Shown: positions 52,653-62,560 of the stretch, piece by piece
Numbering within the stretch: the first letter of the stretch is position 1
Layout of the letters: each line of letters starts with the position of its first letter
Assembly (NCBI RefSeq): GCF_001542875.1
Contig: NZ_LMAF01000001.1
Location: forward strand, 744,001-808,000
Source: Erythrobacter sp. YT30
Lineage (GTDB): Bacteria > Pseudomonadota > Alphaproteobacteria > Sphingomonadales > Sphingomonadaceae
Direction of reading: 5' to 3'
Length of the DNA: 64,000 bases
Position numbers and translations under genes: made by a program
Notes under the pieces: model-generated
Told to the model about the DNA's origin: nothing
Databases searched by the model: none
The model's input: only the letters and a program-made list of their open reading frames with translations

Positions 52653-55172
52653 TTACTCAGCGTTTTCCTTGGCCGATTGGAGCACGGCGCCCACCTTGTC
52701 GCCTATCGCAGCAACGCTGAAAGGCTTGGCGATAAAGTGCATGTCGGGGATGTCGATGTCCTTGCGCAATTGCTCTTCGGCATAACCGGACATGAAGAGG
52801 ATCGGCATATCGGGTAGCCGCTCGCGAATGGCGCGGACCATGGCGGGGCCGTCCATTCCGGGCATGACAACATCGCTAACGACAAGATCAAACGCCTTGC
52901 CCTCGCCAATCGCTGCTAGGCCTTCTTCGCCGCCCTCGCATGCTGTGACTTCATAGCCTGCTCGGGTGAGAGCGCGTTCGGCCACGGCGCGGACCATATC
53001 TTCGTCTTCAACCAAGAGAATTGATCCGCCGACCGACCAATCGGAAGAAGGTGCCGGGGCTTTCGGCTCCTTGCGCTTGGGAGCTTCGCCGCGGTGGACC
53101 GGAAAATAGACTGTGAAACGAGCCCCTACAGGCTGCCCGGACTGATCGGTCACGTTGTCGGCAAAGATAAAGCCGCCCGACTGTTTGACGATACCATAAG
53201 CGGTGGAAAGGCCGAGGCCGGTTCCCTTACCCTGTTCTTTGGTGGTGAAGAACGGCTCGAACAGCTTGGGCAGGACGTGAGCCGGGATGCCGCCGCCCGT
53301 GTCCTGAACGATCAGCACGGTGTAATCAGCAGCGGGCAGCACTTCTGATCCGAGCTTGATAACTTCCTTTGCTTGAAGGCTGCGCGTGAAAAGCGAGATG
53401 CGCCCTCCCCCGCGCGTCTTTTCCTGGATCGCGTCGCGCGCATTAACCGCAAGGTTCATTATCACCTGCTCAAGCTGCTGCGGGTCAGCGCGGACAGCAC
53501 CAAGATTGCGATCGTGCTGCACGTAATAGGTGATCTGCTCACCGAGCAGACGTTTGATCAGCGGGCTCACTTCGCTCACCACGTCGGGCAATTGAAGGAT
53601 TTCCGGCCGCAAGGTCTGTTGACGCGAAAAGGCGAGCAATTGCCGCGTCAGCGAAGCGGCGCGGTTGGAGTTGGCGCGGATTTGCTGGATGTCGTCATAA
53701 TCGCTGTCGCCCGGCGTATGGCGCAGCAGCATTAAGTCACACGTGCCGATGATGGCAGTGAGGACATTGTTGAAATCGTGCGCGACGCCGCCTGCGAGCT
53801 GGCCCACCGCCTGCATCTTTGTCGCCTGTGCGACCTGACGTTTGAGCTGGTTCTCCTCTGCCGAATCGGCAAGGCTGACCAGCACTGCCGCCTCGCCAAG
53901 CCCGCGCACACCGGCAAGACCCAGTGAAACGGGCTCTTCGGGCCGCGATGTGAGGCGCACGGCCATATCGCCGCTCGTTGCAGGGCCGCGACCGTGGCGG
54001 CGTACCGCATCGGACAAAGCGCCCTTATCCTCGCGCACGACCAGATCGGTCGGGAATGCGGGCAGCCCGCGCCCTTCGCGATCGATTGCGCGCAGGAATG
54101 CCTGGTTTCCAAACAGAAACCGCCCATCGCGATCCGTCATGGCAAGGCCCAAAGGCAATTGCGCCAGCAAAGCATCGAGCTGTGCGACACCCGCTTGCGC
54201 TGAGCCATCCCAGCCGCTTCCGATCCCGACACCGCTATCCACGACCAGCATCAAGGTAGTGGTTTCGTCAGGCCCCACACCACTTTCCAGCTGAGGCTGT
54301 GTTTCAGGATCAATCAAGGGAACGTCGATCAGCGTTTGCGGCGTGCCGCCACGCCCTTCGCGCGCGAAGAACAGCCGCTCGCGCTCATCTGAGCGGAGGA
54401 AGGAGACGAAGTCCTGCCCCGCCAGTGTCGCGCTTTGATCGCCTGCGGCCCTTTCGGCAAAGCCGCTGCTGACAGAGCGGATCACACCGCTAGCGGTCGT
54501 GATCGCGGTTTCAATTCCGGCACGGCTCAGCATCTGCCCGAATGCCCCGCCCAGATCGAGTTCAGCCAAGGCCTGCTCGCTTGAAGTCGAGAGCCGTTTG
54601 AACCGCCAGATAAGATGATCGTCCCCGCGCCCTGCACGCCTTGCAATGGCGCGCCACGCGGATTGATCTTCGCGGTTTTCAAATTCCTCAATGTTCGCCA
54701 TGCCATCGCGCCACGCCTCGCGCGCGACGCGCGTCATCGCTTCGAACGCCTCGCGCTCCAGTGGCAACGCTGGCGGCGCGCTTTTGAGCCCGAATGCATC
54801 GGAAAAAGCGGTGTTCGCGCAGACGAGGCGATTGGCGCGGTCTGTAATGGCCACTGCCTCGCCAGCGTCATCGCCAAGCGCTTCAATCGCGGCAATGGTG
54901 ACAGACCAGTCAGGCGATGCTTCTTCAGCGGCGACGGGCAGCACCCGCATATTCTCAACCGCCAGGATGATGCCTACAATCGCGGCGAGCCCGACTGCAA
55001 AGACCAGCGCCAAAACCGCTTGCGACGTCGCGACATAGATAACGACGGCGCTGATAACGACAGCAAGACCAAGTCCGCCCAAGACCGCGCGATTAAGCGA
55101 TGATTTGGACGCGCCGAATGGCGCAGCTTCAGTCTCACTTGCCGGAATGATTTTGGACGAATCTGTGCTCAC
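52653..55172 (-). CDS. cckA: Hybrid histidine kinase CckA
   Basis: An 839-residue kinase. Two membrane helices (about 29-48 and 52-70) are followed by PAS-type sensor domains, a dimerisation domain with the phospho-His at 465 (GGVAHDFNNVLTAI), an ATPase domain (NLAVNARDAI, DTGGGIP, GKGTGLGLSTAYGIVKQSGG) and a C-terminal receiver with Asp767 (VVSDVVMPGMDG). This matches CckA, which phosphorylates CtrA and CpdR through ChpT and can also act as phosphatase. The gene lies downstream of smpB and a DUF2062 gene on the same strand. Confidence 0.92.
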   Translation of the reverse strand: MSTDSSKIIPASETEAAPFGASKSSLNRAVLGGLGLAVVISAVVIYVATSQAVLALVFAVGLAAIVGIILAVENMRVLPVAAEEASPDWSVTIAAIEALGDDAGEAVAITDRANRLVCANTAFSDAFGLKSAPPALPLEREAFEAMTRVAREAWRDGMANIEEFENREDQSAWRAIARRAGRGDDHLIWRFKRLSTSSEQALAELDLGGAFGQMLSRAGIETAITTASGVIRSVSSGFAERAAGDQSATLAGQDFVSFLRSDERERLFFAREGRGGTPQTLIDVPLIDPETQPQLESGVGPDETTTLMLVVDSGVGIGSGWDGSAQAGVAQLDALLAQLPLGLAMTDRDGRFLFGNQAFLRAIDREGRGLPAFPTDLVVREDKGALSDAVRRHGRGPATSGDMAVRLTSRPEEPVSLGLAGVRGLGEAAVLVSLADSAEENQLKRQVAQATKMQAVGQLAGGVAHDFNNVLTAIIGTCDLMLLRHTPGDSDYDDIQQIRANSNRAASLTRQLLAFSRQQTLRPEILQLPDVVSEVSPLIKRLLGEQITYYVQHDRNLGAVRADPQQLEQVIMNLAVNARDAIQEKTRGGGRISLFTRSLQAKEVIKLGSEVLPAADYTVLIVQDTGGGIPAHVLPKLFEPFFTTKEQGKGTGLGLSTAYGIVKQSGGFIFADNVTDQSGQPVGARFTVYFPVHRGEAPKRKEPKAPAPSSDWSVGGSILLVEDEDMVRAVAERALTRAGYEVTACEGGEEGLAAIGEGKAFDLVVSDVVMPGMDGPAMVRAIRERLPDMPILFMSGYAEEQLRKDIDIPDMHFIAKPFSVAAIGDKVGAVLQSAKENAE

Positions 55173-55202
55173 GCGTGCCTGCTCTCAAATCGGCAGGCAC
55201 AC

Positions 55203-55802
55203 TTAGTTGCTGCCGGGCGTATGGTCGAGACGGGTTCGCATTGCAGCAAGACGTTTTGCCCGCTTGCGTGCAACTATCACGCGCCAGACAGCGCCCGAGA
55301 TGAGATAACCCAAGGCAGACGTGGCAATCGCCAGCACGACAAATCCCAACACGGTGGTGCCCGCCATCTCGAAAAAGTCGACCAGCCAAGTCCACGCTCC
55401 GCCGCTCAATTCGTCGGCATCGACAGCTTCAAATTCGATAAAGAGCGCCCCCACCCGGTTGGCAACGACCACCCAGAATGGAAACGTGAAGGGGTTGGTG
55501 ATGAAAGTGACCAGCGCCGACACAGGCACATTGGCGCGCAAGGGAAGCGCAAGAAATGCCGACAGGAAAATCTGGCCGACAGGGATGATGAACGCCGAGA
55601 ACAGCCCCAAGGCGACCCCGCGTGGGACCGAGCGCCGGGTAAAGCGCCACAACTCAGGTGATAGAAAACGGTGCGCGATGGGGGCCAGGTATTTGTTATT
55701 CGCCAATTGCTCACGCGATGGCATCAGACGGCGGATCGTATCCGCTCCAAAGGTTTTCGAGTTGAATGCCCGAAACCAATCCGATGCGCGCGTTTTTCCC
55801 AT
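55203..55802 (-). CDS. DUF2062 domain membrane protein
   Basis: A 199-residue protein with about three membrane helices. RRSVPRGVALGLFSAFIIPVGQIFLSAFLALPLRANVPVSALVTFITNPFTFPFWVVVANRVGALF is the DUF2062 region, with the conserved Asn-Pro-x-Thr. The C-terminal end is strongly basic (RKRAKRLAAMRTRLDH). The function is unknown. The start follows GGAGATA. It lies 30 bases upstream of cckA and 92 bases downstream of smpB, so all three may be co-transcribed. Confidence 0.82.
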   Translation of the reverse strand: MGKTRASDWFRAFNSKTFGADTIRRLMPSREQLANNKYLAPIAHRFLSPELWRFTRRSVPRGVALGLFSAFIIPVGQIFLSAFLALPLRANVPVSALVTFITNPFTFPFWVVVANRVGALFIEFEAVDADELSGGAWTWLVDFFEMAGTTVLGFVVLAIATSALGYLISGAVWRVIVARKRAKRLAAMRTRLDHTPGSN

Positions 55803-55894
55803 TATCTCCGCAGACTTTCCATAGAGGGCATATGGGTAGCCGAGGCTCTATGACCAGTGGGTGAATCGAGGGAATGCAAGATTCCCGGAAAAAC

Positions 55895-56377
55895 TCACCC
55901 CTTCTCTCGCATCAGGCGCGCTTTATCGCGTTTCCAGTCGCGCTCTTTGGTGGTGGCGCGCTTGTCATGGGCCTGTTTGCCTTTCGCGAGAGCGAGTTCA
56001 ACTTTCGCGCGGCCCGTCGCATTGAAGTAAATCGACAGCGGCACAAGCGTCATGCCCTTGCGTTCAACCGCGCCGAACAGTTTGCCAATCTCGCGAGCAT
56101 TCAAAAGCAGTTTACGTGGACGGCGCGGTTCGTGGTTCAGCCGGTTGCCGTGGCTGTATTCCGGAATGTTGGAATTGATGAGCCACACTTCGCCATCTTT
56201 CACTTCGGCATAGCTTTCGGCGATTGTCGCTTCGCCTGCACGCAGAGCCTTCACCTCGGTGCCTTGCAAAGCGATGCCAGCCTCGAACTTGTCCTCGATA
56301 TGATAATCGAACCGCGCACGGCGATTTTCAGCGACAGTTTTCTGCTTGTCGAAAGTCTTTGGTTTGGGCCGAGCCAT
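55895..56377 (-). CDS. smpB: SsrA-binding protein SmpB
   Basis: A 160-residue RNA-binding beta-barrel protein needed for trans-translation with tm[48 protein letters not shown] and [28 protein letters not shown] are the family core, and the C-terminal [26 protein letters not shown] is the basic tail that enters the mRNA channel. Start ATG 56377 gives the usual MARPKPK lead. I did not find an ssrA gene in the window. Confidence 0.95.
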   Translation of the reverse strand: MARPKPKTFDKQKTVAENRRARFDYHIEDKFEAGIALQGTEVKALRAGEATIAESYAEVKDGEVWLINSNIPEYSHGNRLNHEPRRPRKLLLNAREIGKLFGAVERKGMTLVPLSIYFNATGRAKVELALAKGKQAHDKRATTKERDWKRDKARLMREKG

Positions 56378-56519
56378 AGTGAGCCAGCACATAGGGATTT
56401 TGCAAGTGTTCGCAAACAGGCGTCGCAGATTTCTTAACCGCTGCTGCTTAATGCTTGAAGTTGAACGCGAATTGCTTTCTATTTGCGGCAGGGGTCACTT
56501 TTCTTGGGGCAATCTTAAA

Positions 56520-58490
56520 ATGCGTTCTACGATTTGCGCGGCACTTGCCGCGATTTCTTTGTCATATCTCACGCCAGTTACTGATGTATTTGCGAAGTCT
56601 GAGACGGCACCGGCGATCGAGCCGTTGCCGCTGTCGGAATACGGCAAACTGCCCGATGTTGAACGCGCGGTGATTTCGCCTTCGGGAAATCGAATTGCGC
56701 TACTTACCACGATCCGTGGCGAGCGTGTGCTTATGGCAATCGAAGAACAAAAAACGATTCTGACATCGATTGCCGTTGACGACTTGAAAGTGCGAAGCAT
56801 CGAATGGGTCTCCGAAGATCGTATTCTGATGACGTCGAGCCAGACTGAAAAACTCGGCATCAACTGGACCAGCAACAAAGGTGAGTTTTTTGTCGCGAGA
56901 GTAATATCGGTATCGGAAGATGATGACGGTAAAGTCGTCTTCGCCAATGTGCCCAAACTGATCAACACAGTTATCGGAGAATACGGTGTTAGGGTGGTCG
57001 ATGGGGCGCCTCACGGTTTTTACGCCGCATTCGAGATGGTGCGAAAAACAGGTTCTCGAACCCAGTACGAGTTGCGAGGCGGAAGCATCGGTCTTTATCG
57101 AGTAAATTTGGAAACGATGGCTACTTCAAAAGTGGGCAGGGTAACACGCGCAGGAGTTTACCGTGACTGGCTGATCGATTCTGATGGCTCAGTTTCCGCA
57201 ATTCTTGATGTGGAGGTGAACACTGGCAATTGGCAATTGCTTAGCAACGCGAACGGCGAAATCGCGAGTGGCAATAATCCGGCAGGTGCCATCGAAATTG
57301 TTGGGTTCAACGCGGATGGCAGTGGCATCATTCTGAGCGAGAGAACTTCGGATGATGTTTTTTGGTCTGAAGTGCCGTTGGAAGGTGGTTCACGCGAGCC
57401 AATCCTTGATGATCTTGATATTGATCGTGCTTACTTCGATCCCCGGTCAGGCCGGTTAATCGGTTATCTCGAAGGAGGAGAATCCGAACGAGTATCCTTC
57501 GACAATCCGGTGCATCAGGAGATCGTTCAGGAAATTCGCAATGCATTTAGCGGCTTCCGGGTCAGAATGGTTGACTGGACGAGTGATCTTGGAAACGTGA
57601 TTGTCCGCACCAGTGGCAACAGGGACAGCGGAACGTTCTATGCTGTCAATCTCGAAAAAATGAGCGCAAAGGCAATCGCCTATGAGCGAATGAAAATTGG
57701 CCCGCAAGAAGTCGGGCCGATTTCCACCTTTAGGTACAAGGCCGGTGATGGCCTAGAAATGGAGGGCATATTGACCCTCCCGCCACACAAAGAAGCGAAG
57801 GACCTGCCGGTCGTCGTGCTCCCGCATGGCGGGCCACATAGCCATGATGTCGCCGAGTTTGACTGGTGGGCCCAGGCATTTGCATCACGCGGCTACGCGG
57901 TTTTGCAGCCAAATTTTCGCGGATCCACCAATGACACTGTTGAATTCTTCATGGCTGGCTTCGGCGAATGGGGGAAAAAGATGCAGACCGATAAATCGGA
58001 CGGCCTTGCCGCCCTTGCAGAGGCGGGGATCGTAAACAAAGATCGAGCCTGTATAGTTGGCGCGTCTTACGGCGGATATGCGGCGCTCGCCGGAGTAACT
58101 CTCCAGCAAGGCATTTATCGCTGTGCTGTCTCTGTTAACGGTGTGAGCGATATCGGCGAGAAATATGGCATCATTCGTGGCTCGTCGGCACGAACGCTCC
58201 AAACGGCGCGTGAAGAACGCCTTGGACCACGCGAACAGTGGAAGGAGGTTTCACCCCTGCGTTTCGCAAGTCAAGCCGACGCACCGATCATGTTAATCCA
58301 CGGCGCGAACGACACGGTCGTTGAATACAAACATTCAAGCATGATGGCTGACAAGCTCAAAGACGCTGGGAAGACTTTCGAGCTCGTTAAGCTAAAGGGC
58401 GAGGATCACTGGCTCTCGCTTTCGGAGACGCGCCAGCAAATGCTGGAAAAAGCGGTGGCCTTTGTCCAAAAGCACAATCCCGCCGACTAG
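56520..58490 (+). CDS. S9 family prolyl oligopeptidase, exported
   Basis: A 656-residue protein with a signal peptide (ALAAISLSYLTPVTDVFA) and an N-terminal beta-propeller-like region (about 35-390). An alpha/beta-hydrolase domain follows with the full triad: Ser516 in GASYGGYAA, Asp598 in GANDTVVEY, His630 in GEDHWLSL, and the HGGPHSHD oxyanion motif. It should cleave short peptides in the periplasm. The ATG at 56520 has a weak GGGG 12 bases away; the frame is open farther up. Codon and base use look less GC-rich than nearby genes. A CTTGAAG/TCTATTT pair at 56454-56484 might be a weak promoter. Confidence 0.87.
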   Translation: MRSTICAALAAISLSYLTPVTDVFAKSETAPAIEPLPLSEYGKLPDVERAVISPSGNRIALLTTIRGERVLMAIEEQKTILTSIAVDDLKVRSIEWVSEDRILMTSSQTEKLGINWTSNKGEFFVARVISVSEDDDGKVVFANVPKLINTVIGEYGVRVVDGAPHGFYAAFEMVRKTGSRTQYELRGGSIGLYRVNLETMATSKVGRVTRAGVYRDWLIDSDGSVSAILDVEVNTGNWQLLSNANGEIASGNNPAGAIEIVGFNADGSGIILSERTSDDVFWSEVPLEGGSREPILDDLDIDRAYFDPRSGRLIGYLEGGESERVSFDNPVHQEIVQEIRNAFSGFRVRMVDWTSDLGNVIVRTSGNRDSGTFYAVNLEKMSAKAIAYERMKIGPQEVGPISTFRYKAGDGLEMEGILTLPPHKEAKDLPVVVLPHGGPHSHDVAEFDWWAQAFASRGYAVLQPNFRGSTNDTVEFFMAGFGEWGKKMQTDKSDGLAALAEAGIVNKDRACIVGASYGGYAALAGVTLQQGIYRCAVSVNGVSDIGEKYGIIRGSSARTLQTAREERLGPREQWKEVSPLRFASQADAPIMLIHGANDTVVEYKHSSMMADKLKDAGKTFELVKLKGEDHWLSLSETRQQMLEKAVAFVQKHNPAD

Positions 58491-58515
58491 GCCCGCCGAT
58501 TAGGACGCTTGCCGA

Positions 58516-59580
58516 TTGCCACAGATGGACGATTTTGAACTTGGGGGCACGCGCATTGCGCCGGGCAATGAAGCCGACGTCGCGCTTCCCATCTCCACGA
58601 TGGCGACAGGTTATAGCTCGCAATTGGCCGTGCGGGTCGTTCATGGGGCAAAGCCCGGGCCCACAGTGTTTGTGAGCGCTGCGATCCACGGCGATGAGAT
58701 TATCGGCACCGCGATAGTCCAGCGGCTTATCAATCAGCTTTCGGCTGAGAGCGTTGCTGGCACGCTCATGCTGGTGCCGGTTGCGAATATTTTCGGCTTT
58801 CTCAATCGTTCGCGCTACTTGCCCGATCGGCGCGATCTCAACCGCAGCTTTCCGGGCAGCGCCAACGGTTCGCTCGCCGGGCAATTGGCGAGCGTGTTCT
58901 TCAGCCAAATCGTAGAGCGCGCATCGCTGGGCATCGACATCCACAGCGCAGCGGTGCACCGCTACAACCTGCCCCAAATCCGGATTGCGGCTGGCAACAC
59001 AGAATTGATCGAACTGGCGATGGTGTTCGGCGCGCCCGTCATCATCGAAAGCCCGCTGCGCGATGGATCACTGCGAGCCGTCGCGAAAAAGCACCGCGTC
59101 GACATGCTCCTGATGGAAACCGGCGAGGCGCTGCGGTTTGATAGGCTTTCAATCGAGACAGGCTTTGCAGGCGTGATGCGGGTTCTCAATCATCTCGGCA
59201 TGATCGAGGCATCCGAAGACTTGCCCGAAGTCACCGTGCCCGCGCGATCCAACAGGACGCAATGGGTCCGGTCCGCGCGCGGGGGCGTCATGCACACTGT
59301 CTTGAATTCAGGAGATGCGGTCCGCAAAGGCGATCTGCTCGCCGTGGTCGCCGGGCTGATGGGCGAAGAGCCTGAGGAAATCGTCAGCCCGATTGACGGC
59401 GTGATTATCGGCCATGCGACCCTTCCCGTAGTCCATCAGGGCGATGCGCTGTTCCATATTGCCAGCGTCGCCCATCCCGAGCGCGTCGGCGAACGGATCG
59501 AAGATCTGACCGATGCTATCTACGCAAGCGCGCCTGAGGGTTTTGCCGAAGCGCTGCTGGACGAAGACGAAGTTGTCTAA
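58516..59580 (+). CDS. Succinylglutamate desuccinylase / aspartoacylase family protein
   Basis: A 354-residue zinc carboxypeptidase-like enzyme. Zinc ligands are in SAAIHGDEIIGTA (His, Glu) and GIDIHSA (His), with DLNRSFPG for substrate binding. The C-terminal part (VVRKGDLLAVV-like, SPIDGVIIGHATLPVVHQGDALFHIA) is a small beta barrel resembling a lipoyl domain, typical of the deacylase subfamily. The substrate is unknown. TTG at 58516 has AGGA ten bases upstream; ATG at 58525, three codons later, is equally possible. It begins 25 bases after the S9 peptidase gene. Confidence 0.83.
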   Translation: MPQMDDFELGGTRIAPGNEADVALPISTMATGYSSQLAVRVVHGAKPGPTVFVSAAIHGDEIIGTAIVQRLINQLSAESVAGTLMLVPVANIFGFLNRSRYLPDRRDLNRSFPGSANGSLAGQLASVFFSQIVERASLGIDIHSAAVHRYNLPQIRIAAGNTELIELAMVFGAPVIIESPLRDGSLRAVAKKHRVDMLLMETGEALRFDRLSIETGFAGVMRVLNHLGMIEASEDLPEVTVPARSNRTQWVRSARGGVMHTVLNSGDAVRKGDLLAVVAGLMGEEPEEIVSPIDGVIIGHATLPVVHQGDALFHIASVAHPERVGERIEDLTDAIYASAPEGFAEALLDEDEVV

Positions 59581-59583
59581 GCC

Positions 59584-60465
59584 CTAGACCAGCCCTGCAT
59601 GGGTCAGCGCCGCATCAACCTTTTCGCGCGCCTCATCGCTGCACCGGACAAGAGGCAAGCGCACTTCATCCGTTGTGCCTTCGAACACTCGCGAAAGGGC
59701 ATACTTCACTGGACCCGGAGAGCTGTCGGAGAACATCGCGTAGTGCAGCGGATAGAGAAGATCATTCAGCCGCCGCGCCTCAACGAGATCGTTATCCGCA
59801 CATGCCGCCTGAAACTGCGCGCACAAAGCGGGCGCGACATTGGCTGTCACCGAAATGCAGCCCTTCCCGCCCGCAGCGTTGAAGGGAAGCGCCAGTTCAT
59901 CATTGCCCGAAAGCTGGCAGAATTCATGGCCAATCCCGCGGCGATGATCTGCGACGCGGGATAGATCCTCGCTTGCATCTTTGATCGCGACAATCCGATC
60001 GGGGAAGCGGTTGGCAAGCTCAATCGTTGTGCCCGCCGCGATGTCGGTAACGGTCCGCCCCGGCACATTGTAAAGCACAATCGGCAGATCGTAGTTTTCC
60101 GCAAGATAACTGAAATGCGCAATCAGCCCCGCCTGGCTTGGCCGGTTGTAATAGGGCGCAACGCACAATCCTGCCGCCGCGCCTGCTTTCTTGGCAAAGT
60201 TCATATGCAGCGCCGCATTGCGCGTATCGTTGCTGCCGCAACCGGCAATCACGGGCACACGGCCTGCCGCCTGTTCGATGCAGACTTCGATAACTCTGTG
60301 GTGTTCTGCATTGGAGAGGGTTGAAGCCTCTCCGGTTGTGCCGCATGGCACCAATGCAGCGCTTCCTTCACTGATCTGCCAGTCCACCAGTTTGCGAAAA
60401 GCGGCTTCGTCGAATTCGCCATCGCGAAACGGAGTCACCAGAGCAGGGATGGAGCCGCTGAACAT
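59584..60465 (-). CDS. dapA: 4-hydroxy-tetrahydrodipicolinate synthase
   Basis: A 293-residue TIM-barrel enzyme that joins pyruvate and aspartate semialdehyde at the start of the diaminopimelate/lysine pathway. The Schiff-base Lys162 is in RIVAIKDASEDL, Tyr132 in VLYNVPGRT and the Thr pair in CGTTGEAST at 41-49. ATG 60465 gives the standard MFSGSIPALVTPF start; an in-frame start nine codons up lacks a ribosome site. It is convergent with the aspartoacylase-like gene and divergent from the lytic transglycosylase gene. Confidence 0.96.
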   Translation of the reverse strand: MFSGSIPALVTPFRDGEFDEAAFRKLVDWQISEGSAALVPCGTTGEASTLSNAEHHRVIEVCIEQAAGRVPVIAGCGSNDTRNAALHMNFAKKAGAAAGLCVAPYYNRPSQAGLIAHFSYLAENYDLPIVLYNVPGRTVTDIAAGTTIELANRFPDRIVAIKDASEDLSRVADHRRGIGHEFCQLSGNDELALPFNAAGGKGCISVTANVAPALCAQFQAACADNDLVEARRLNDLLYPLHYAMFSDSSPGPVKYALSRVFEGTTDEVRLPLVRCSDEAREKVDAALTHAGLV

Positions 60466-60580
60466 TGCTTGTACTCTTTCTATTTCAATCATCTATTGTT
60501 CATTATCCGCGTCAGATGAAAGCCGTTACACAATTCACCTGATGCGCCGTTCAGCGCCTGATAAGGAGCCTTTCGGCACT

Positions 60581-62548
60581 ATGTCCAGCATGGCCACAAA
60601 ATTGCGTTCTCACCCGAAGACATTCGCTGTTCTGTTTGCTGCGGGGGCGGCTGTGTTTGCGGCGCCTTGCACCGCACAATTTGCAAACTCTGGCAATGGT
60701 CAACCGATGGTGGCCGTGCAGCCGACAGAAATTGCCGCGGGAATCACGCAATGGGAGCGCCTGCATTCGCGCGATCCCGGCGCAAGTTTTGGGGAATATG
60801 CAACCTTCGCGTTGCGCTATCCCGATTTTCCCCGCACCGAGATTATCCAGCGCCGTGCAGAGGCGCGGCTTGATGAAGAAGCGCCGTCAGCTGCTCAAAT
60901 CCTGCAATTCTTTGATCGCTTCCCTCCGCTCACCAATGCAGCGCGCGCGCGATATGCCATCGCCTTGGCAGGGGCCGGAAGACCAGAAGCGGCTGAAGTA
61001 GCACGCAATGCATGGCGCGGCGGCAGCATGAACGGTTCGAGCGAGGCGTATTTACTGAGCCTGTTCGGCGCGCAATTCACACCGGAGGATCACACCGCGC
61101 GCATGGACGCGCTGCTGTGGCAGAAAGATGGCGAAGCAGCCTTGCGGCATATCATGAATGTGCCCGCAAGCGAGCGGCCTCTAGCGCAGGCCCGGCTTGC
61201 TCTTGTAACAGGATCGACCCCCACAGAAGTCGGCGCACCGATCCCTCCCGGCGCTTATCGCGATGCAGGTTTTGTCTACAATCTGGCAAGCTATCAGCGG
61301 GCAAAAGGTCAAACCGGTGGGCTGATCCAGACATTGGCGAACCGAACAATTTTCGATGAGCCTGCACAAGATCCCGAAGCAATGGTTGGCCTGATGCTGA
61401 CTGCTGCCAAGGCAGCAAACGTTGCCGACACCGTTCGCATTGCGAGCAAGATTGACGATGTCTTCGCTCCCGGAACTGATATCTCGAAAGGGTCATTCCG
61501 GCTGCGCGATGAATACACCGATCTGATGTGGAAAGGCGGCACCAACGCGCTTTGGCGTCAGGGAGATGGGCGCACAGCAGCGCCTATGTTCGAACGCTAT
61601 GGCAAGGGCGCGCGCACGCCTTTGACTCGTTCGAAAGGGTTTTATTGGGCTGGCCGCGCCGCGCGTCAGGCGGGCATGCAGGATCAGGCAACGCAATACT
61701 TCGAAATGGCCGCTGCCTATCCGCATTATTATTATGGCCAGCTGGCCATTGGCGCACTTGGGCGGGACATGCCCCAATTCGCGCAAGTGCCAGCGTTGCA
61801 GATTGATCCCGTGGTTCGCGCTGAGTTCAACCAGAGCCCCCTTGCGCAAGCCATCCGCGCCATCGCTGCCAATCGCCGCGACTGGCGTACGGAGCGGCGC
61901 TTTTTCCAGGCCATCGGCTCAGAATCTGAAACGCCTGAAGAATTGCTGATGGCGCACCAATTGGCAAGCGAACTTGGTATGCCGGAAATGGCAGTCGTCC
62001 TCGGAATGGAAGCGGGCGCAAATGGGCTTGTCGGCCTCGAACGCGTTGGCTTTCCCACCTACCCCACGCCGCGCGTCAATGACTGGACGATGGTCCATGC
62101 GATCAGCCGTCAGGAAAGCGAATTTGACCGCACTCGCGAGAGCCATGCAGGCGCGCGCGGCGTTATGCAATTGATGCCGGGGACGGCGCGCGAGCAATCG
62201 GGCAAGCTTGGCATTCAATACATGTCAGCAGGCCTGTTCAATGATCCGTCCTACAACATCCGGTTGGGCGATGCGTATTTCTCTCGCATGATGGACTATT
62301 ACGGCGGTGCCTACCCGCTCGCAGTGGGTGCGTATAATGCCGGGCCCGGTCGCGTGAACCAATGGCTACGTCTCAATGGCGATCCGCGCAAAGGTGAGAT
62401 TGACTGGGTAACCTGGGTCGAGAAGATCCCCGCCAATTTTGAAACCCGTTATTACATCATGCGCGTTATCGGCAATGCGGTGAGTTACAGCCATATGTAT
62501 CCCGAGCAGGCAGGCCTGCCGCGCCGGGTTGAGACATTCCTGCCCTGA
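60581..62548 (+). CDS. Soluble-type lytic murein transglycosylase
   Basis: A 655-residue exported protein. A signal peptide (FAVLFAAGAAVFAAPCTA-Q) is followed by a long alpha-helical superhelix (about 60-480) as in E. coli Slt70. The GH23 catalytic domain has the catalytic Glu512 in AISRQESEFDRTRESHAGARGVMQLMPGTA, and GAYNAGPGRVNQWL nearer the C-terminus. It cleaves peptidoglycan glycan strands to anhydromuropeptides, possible substrates for the AmpG-like transporters elsewhere in this window. AAGGAG lies 12 bases before ATG 60581; MATKLRS at 60590 is an alternative. Confidence 0.9.
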   Translation: MSSMATKLRSHPKTFAVLFAAGAAVFAAPCTAQFANSGNGQPMVAVQPTEIAAGITQWERLHSRDPGASFGEYATFALRYPDFPRTEIIQRRAEARLDEEAPSAAQILQFFDRFPPLTNAARARYAIALAGAGRPEAAEVARNAWRGGSMNGSSEAYLLSLFGAQFTPEDHTARMDALLWQKDGEAALRHIMNVPASERPLAQARLALVTGSTPTEVGAPIPPGAYRDAGFVYNLASYQRAKGQTGGLIQTLANRTIFDEPAQDPEAMVGLMLTAAKAANVADTVRIASKIDDVFAPGTDISKGSFRLRDEYTDLMWKGGTNALWRQGDGRTAAPMFERYGKGARTPLTRSKGFYWAGRAARQAGMQDQATQYFEMAAAYPHYYYGQLAIGALGRDMPQFAQVPALQIDPVVRAEFNQSPLAQAIRAIAANRRDWRTERRFFQAIGSESETPEELLMAHQLASELGMPEMAVVLGMEAGANGLVGLERVGFPTYPTPRVNDWTMVHAISRQESEFDRTRESHAGARGVMQLMPGTAREQSGKLGIQYMSAGLFNDPSYNIRLGDAYFSRMMDYYGGAYPLAVGAYNAGPGRVNQWLRLNGDPRKGEIDWVTWVEKIPANFETRYYIMRVIGNAVSYSHMYPEQAGLPRRVETFLP

Positions 62549-62560
62549 TGCGAGGCGATC

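Noticed and set aside
56401-56460. CtrA binding site (TTAA-N7-TTAA) upstream of the S9 peptidase gene
   Set aside because: TTAACCGCTGCTGCTTAA has two TTAA cores, but they are 10 bases apart instead of 7.
55803-56519. Search for a tmRNA (ssrA) gene next to smpB
   Set aside because: I saw no tRNA-like acceptor or tag reading frame on either side of smpB. Alphaproteobacterial tmRNA is split and often lies elsewhere.
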